Source: an uncultured Steroidobacter sp. (GTDB lineage Bacteria; Pseudomonadota; Gammaproteobacteria; Steroidobacterales; Steroidobacteraceae). From it: 64,000 bases of DNA. The position numbers and the translations under genes are program-made. The DNA is taken from assembly GCF_937958065.1 (NCBI RefSeq), contig NZ_CALFXI010000104.1, positions 7,261 to 71,260 of the forward strand. Reading direction: 5' to 3'. Below the pieces are notes generated by a model. The model was given only the letters and a program-made list of their open reading frames with translations, ran no database searches and was not told where the DNA came from. How positions within the stretch are numbered: the stretch's first letter is position 1; the number at the start of each line of letters is the position of its first letter. Positions 62,307 through 64,000 of the stretch are shown here, one piece after another.

Positions 62307-63104
62307 ATGGAAAGTCCGTTTGTTAGAACCGGCCCACTCATGGAGCTGTCGAGTTATCCGCATTGGCTGCAAGAAGTCATCTCCGAGTGCAACGACGCGC
62401 GACAGGCCGTGGTCGCTCACGAAATCTTTCAGCAGATGCACGCGGGCGTGTTGCCGGCGGCGCCGATGCGCCGCTTTCTCGCCAGCTTCTGGCCGGTGAT
62501 TGAGCAGTTCCCGCAATACATGGCGATGAATCTGCTGAAGGTGCAGTACGGTCTGGGCGCGGGCCACGCCCTGGCGAGGAAATATCTGATTCGGAACATT
62601 CGAGTGGAGCAGAACCACGTCGACTACTGGATCGACTGGTCGCAGGCCCATGGCCTGACGCGCGACGACCTGCTCCGCGGCTGGCGCTCCAATTCAGCCG
62701 ACGCGCTCAGCCACTGGTGCTGGCACACCTGCGAACGGGACCCCCTGGCAGTCGCGATGGCAGCGACGAACTATGCGATCGAAGGCACGACGGGCGAATG
62801 GGCAGCGTTCGTGTGCAGTTCGCCGACGTATGAGAATGGATTTTCGAGCGAGGTGCGCAAGCAGGCGATGAAGTGGCTGCGCGTTCACGCGCACTACGAC
62901 GACACGCATCCGTGGGAGGCGCTGGAGATCATCGCAACGCTGCTGGGCCATGAGCCCGAGGCGCGCGACATCGCGAATGTGAGATCCGCGATCCTGAAGA
63001 GTTATCACTACATGAGCGCGGCGTTCGACGATTGTTTCGCCGAACAGCAGAGAGCGCCGAGGCGGCAGCACCGCCCCGGCGTTCCGACGTTACTCGCCAG
63101 CTGA
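62307..63104 (+). CDS. undA: UndA-type fatty acid decarboxylase forming 1-alkenes (heme-oxygenase-like diiron fold)
   Basis: Non-heme iron oxidase of 265 residues; UndA converts medium-chain fatty acids such as dodecanoate to 1-alkenes with one carbon less. The family core is clear: RTGPLMELSSYPHW at the N-terminus, VVAHEIFQQM, NIRVEQNHVDYW, ALSHWCWHT, ATNYAIEGTTGEWAAFVCS and HAHYDDTHPWEALEI. The iron ligands known for the Pseudomonas enzyme (Glu101, His104, Glu159, His194) fall at the same residue numbers here, as do the later D-x-x-H residues of the diiron site (Asp198, His201). AGGAG precedes the ATG. Single gene, divergent from the FAD-Rieske operon and convergent with hsp20. Confidence 0.88.
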   Translation: MESPFVRTGPLMELSSYPHWLQEVISECNDARQAVVAHEIFQQMHAGVLPAAPMRRFLASFWPVIEQFPQYMAMNLLKVQYGLGAGHALARKYLIRNIRVEQNHVDYWIDWSQAHGLTRDDLLRGWRSNSADALSHWCWHTCERDPLAVAMAATNYAIEGTTGEWAAFVCSSPTYENGFSSEVRKQAMKWLRVHAHYDDTHPWEALEIIATLLGHEPEARDIANVRSAILKSYHYMSAAFDDCFAEQQRAPRRQHRPGVPTLLAS

Positions 63105-63113
63105 GCTCGAGCC

Positions 63114-63590
63114 TCAGGCGGCTTTGACGTCCGACTCGATCTTCGGCGCATCCGCCTTCGGCAGGCTGAGATCGGCCTTGATGTCGATCCGACGCGGCTT
63201 CATCGCCTCGGGGATCTCCCGCTTCAGGTCGATGGTCAGCAGACCATTGGCGAGACTGGCCCCGGCGACGCGAACATGATCCGCCAGCTCGAAGCGACGC
63301 TGGAAGGACCGTCCGGCGATGCCCCGATGCAGATACTGCGTCTCTTCATTGGCAGCCTTCTCACCGCTCACCAGCAGCAGATTACGCTCCTGAGTCACAT
63401 TCAACTCGTTCTCACCGAAACCCGCCACGGCCAGCGTGACCCGGTACTGGTCCTCACCGGTCTTGACGATGTCATACGGCGGCCAGTTATCGATCGTGGA
63501 CACGCGCTGGGCGTTGTCGAGCAGATCGAAAATCCGGTCGAAACCCACGGTGGAACGGAACAGGGGGGAAAAATCGAACGCAGTTCTCAT
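63114..63590 (-). CDS. Hsp20 / alpha-crystallin small heat-shock protein
   Basis: Cytosolic holdase chaperone of 158 residues of the IbpA type. N-terminus MRTAFDFSPLFRSTVGFDRIFDLLD is typical; the alpha-crystallin domain (about 35-130) has YRVTLAVAGFGENELNV and RSFQRRFELADHVRVAGASLANGLLTIDL. Of two in-frame ATGs, 63590 is preferred because AGGA lies seven bases upstream; from 63596 the Shine-Dalgarno would be only one base away. A sigma-32-like promoter lies 68 bases upstream. Confidence 0.94.
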   Translation of the reverse strand: MRTAFDFSPLFRSTVGFDRIFDLLDNAQRVSTIDNWPPYDIVKTGEDQYRVTLAVAGFGENELNVTQERNLLLVSGEKAANEETQYLHRGIAGRSFQRRFELADHVRVAGASLANGLLTIDLKREIPEAMKPRRIDIKADLSLPKADAPKIESDVKAA

Positions 63591-63657
63591 GACCATATCC
63601 TCAATGAGCGAAATGGAAAATATTCACGGTCCCGAATTCTCAGCAACCGCGGGAGGT

Positions 63658-63685
63658 ATGTAGGGACGCCGGAATGGGCTTCAAG
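63658..63685 (-). promoter_or_regulatory. Candidate sigma-32 (RpoH) heat-shock promoter of hsp20
   Basis: On the minus strand: CTTGAAG (63685-63679), 13-base spacer, CCCTACAT (63665-63658), close to the heat-shock consensus CTTGAAA-N(11-16)-CCCCATnT. The resulting leader of about 60 bases contains TTCGCTC facing GAGGA at the Shine-Dalgarno, so RNA-thermometer-like control is possible. Confidence 0.6.
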
Positions 63686-64000
63686 GGGGCGACAAATGCC
63701 GGAGTAAACGTTTGGCGCACGCCGACCAGGGCCACGGGTGGGGGACCGGATAGCGAATGGTTGCCCCGGGCGGGGTGCCGCAGTGCGTGTATGGCTTGCT
63801 GGACCGGGGGGTGACCGCGGGTTGCCGGGATGTTAATTGAGGGTTGGTTCTAAGAACGGTGTTGGCTTGGCAGGCGACTGCGGGGGGCGCTTGATTTGAG
63901 GTTGCTGATAAGAGCGTCGGTGGTTTGGCGGTGGCTGTCGGGGGGCTCGGGAAACTCGCGAGCGTCTTTACTGTTGGCGGGCTTTGCGTGGATGGCTGCC
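63686..64000. other. G-rich non-coding end region with degenerate tandem repeat
   Basis: No gene supported on either strand. The plus strand is rich in G and poor in C and A. Several G6 runs occur. Two units of 56 bases can be aligned (63833-63888 and 63891-63946), each beginning TT-ATT-GAGG and ending in GGGGGGC; a third, weaker copy ends near 63812. Confidence 0.6.
63833..63946. repeat. Degenerate 56-base direct repeat, two units
   Basis: Units 63833-63888 and 63891-63946 share order and spacing of short blocks (TTnATT, GAGG, TTG, TAAGA, TGG-TTGG, GGGGGGC) with roughly two-thirds identity by eye, offset by 58 bases. Function unknown. Confidence 0.5.

Overview
The window is high-GC, densely packed DNA from a Gram-negative heterotroph. 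Gram-negative character is clear from two intact TonB-dependent receptors, an OmpA-type protein, lipoproteins with lipoboxes and several periplasmic enzymes. The gene mix (TonB receptors, exported hydrolases, acyl-CoA enzymes, an UndA-type decarboxylase) suggests a gammaproteobacterium of the Steroidobacteraceae/Nevskiales kind. That placement is an inference; there is no rRNA or other marker here to prove it. I see no tRNA, rRNA, CRISPR array, insertion sequence or phage gene.

Layout. 1-9.5 kb: exported serine hydrolase (cut by the window edge) and S9 peptidase in one operon; an XRE-cupin regulator divergent from ilvE; a persulfide dioxygenase-rhodanese fusion; a large cytosolic-type arylsulfatase. 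9.5-15.5 kb: GNAT acetyltransferase, small unknown protein, exported IDIKPGS-module protein, periplasmic asparaginase, exported DUF3500 protein. 14.7-17.6 kb: operon of cytochrome c-linked sugar dehydrogenase, GlcG/HbpS-like protein and DUF1028 protein. 17.7-20.1 kb: AraC regulator behind a serine hydrolase gene broken by one in-frame TGA. 20.2-25.4 kb: atypical SDR, DUF1330 protein, keto-pentenoate hydratase-like protein, amidase, DoxX, YghU-like GST. 25.5-30.4 kb: TonB receptor and PAS histidine kinase. 30.5-38 kb: exported and lipidated envelope proteins, including a tight operon of an unknown 644-residue protein, an OmpA protein and a LolA-like protein, and a twice-frameshifted pseudogene. 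38-45.6 kb: a polysaccharide-utilisation cluster (TonB receptor, sulfatase, double-propeller GH43) divergent from a second GH43-like gene. 45.7-48.3 kb: a large unknown exported protein.

48.3-52.4 kb holds a free-standing E2 acyltransferase domain divergent from cofC-fbiC, two genes of coenzyme F420 biosynthesis. 52.6-56.7 kb is acyl-CoA chemistry (acyl-CoA dehydrogenase, SDR, enoyl-CoA hydratase, alpha-methylacyl-CoA racemase family), with the 3' stub of a dead TonB receptor fused in frame ahead of the hydratase. 56.9-63.6 kb: HWE histidine kinase, a ROK protein whose two lobes are in swapped order (circular permutation), amine oxidase, FAD/Rieske oxidoreductase, a convincing UndA (1-alkene-forming fatty acid decarboxylase) and Hsp20 with a sigma-32-like promoter. 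The last 300 bases are G-rich, non-coding and contain a degenerate tandem repeat.

The items most worth follow-up are the permuted ROK protein, undA, the F420 gene pair, the envelope operon at 32.5-36.4 kb and the sulfatase/GH43 utilisation locus.
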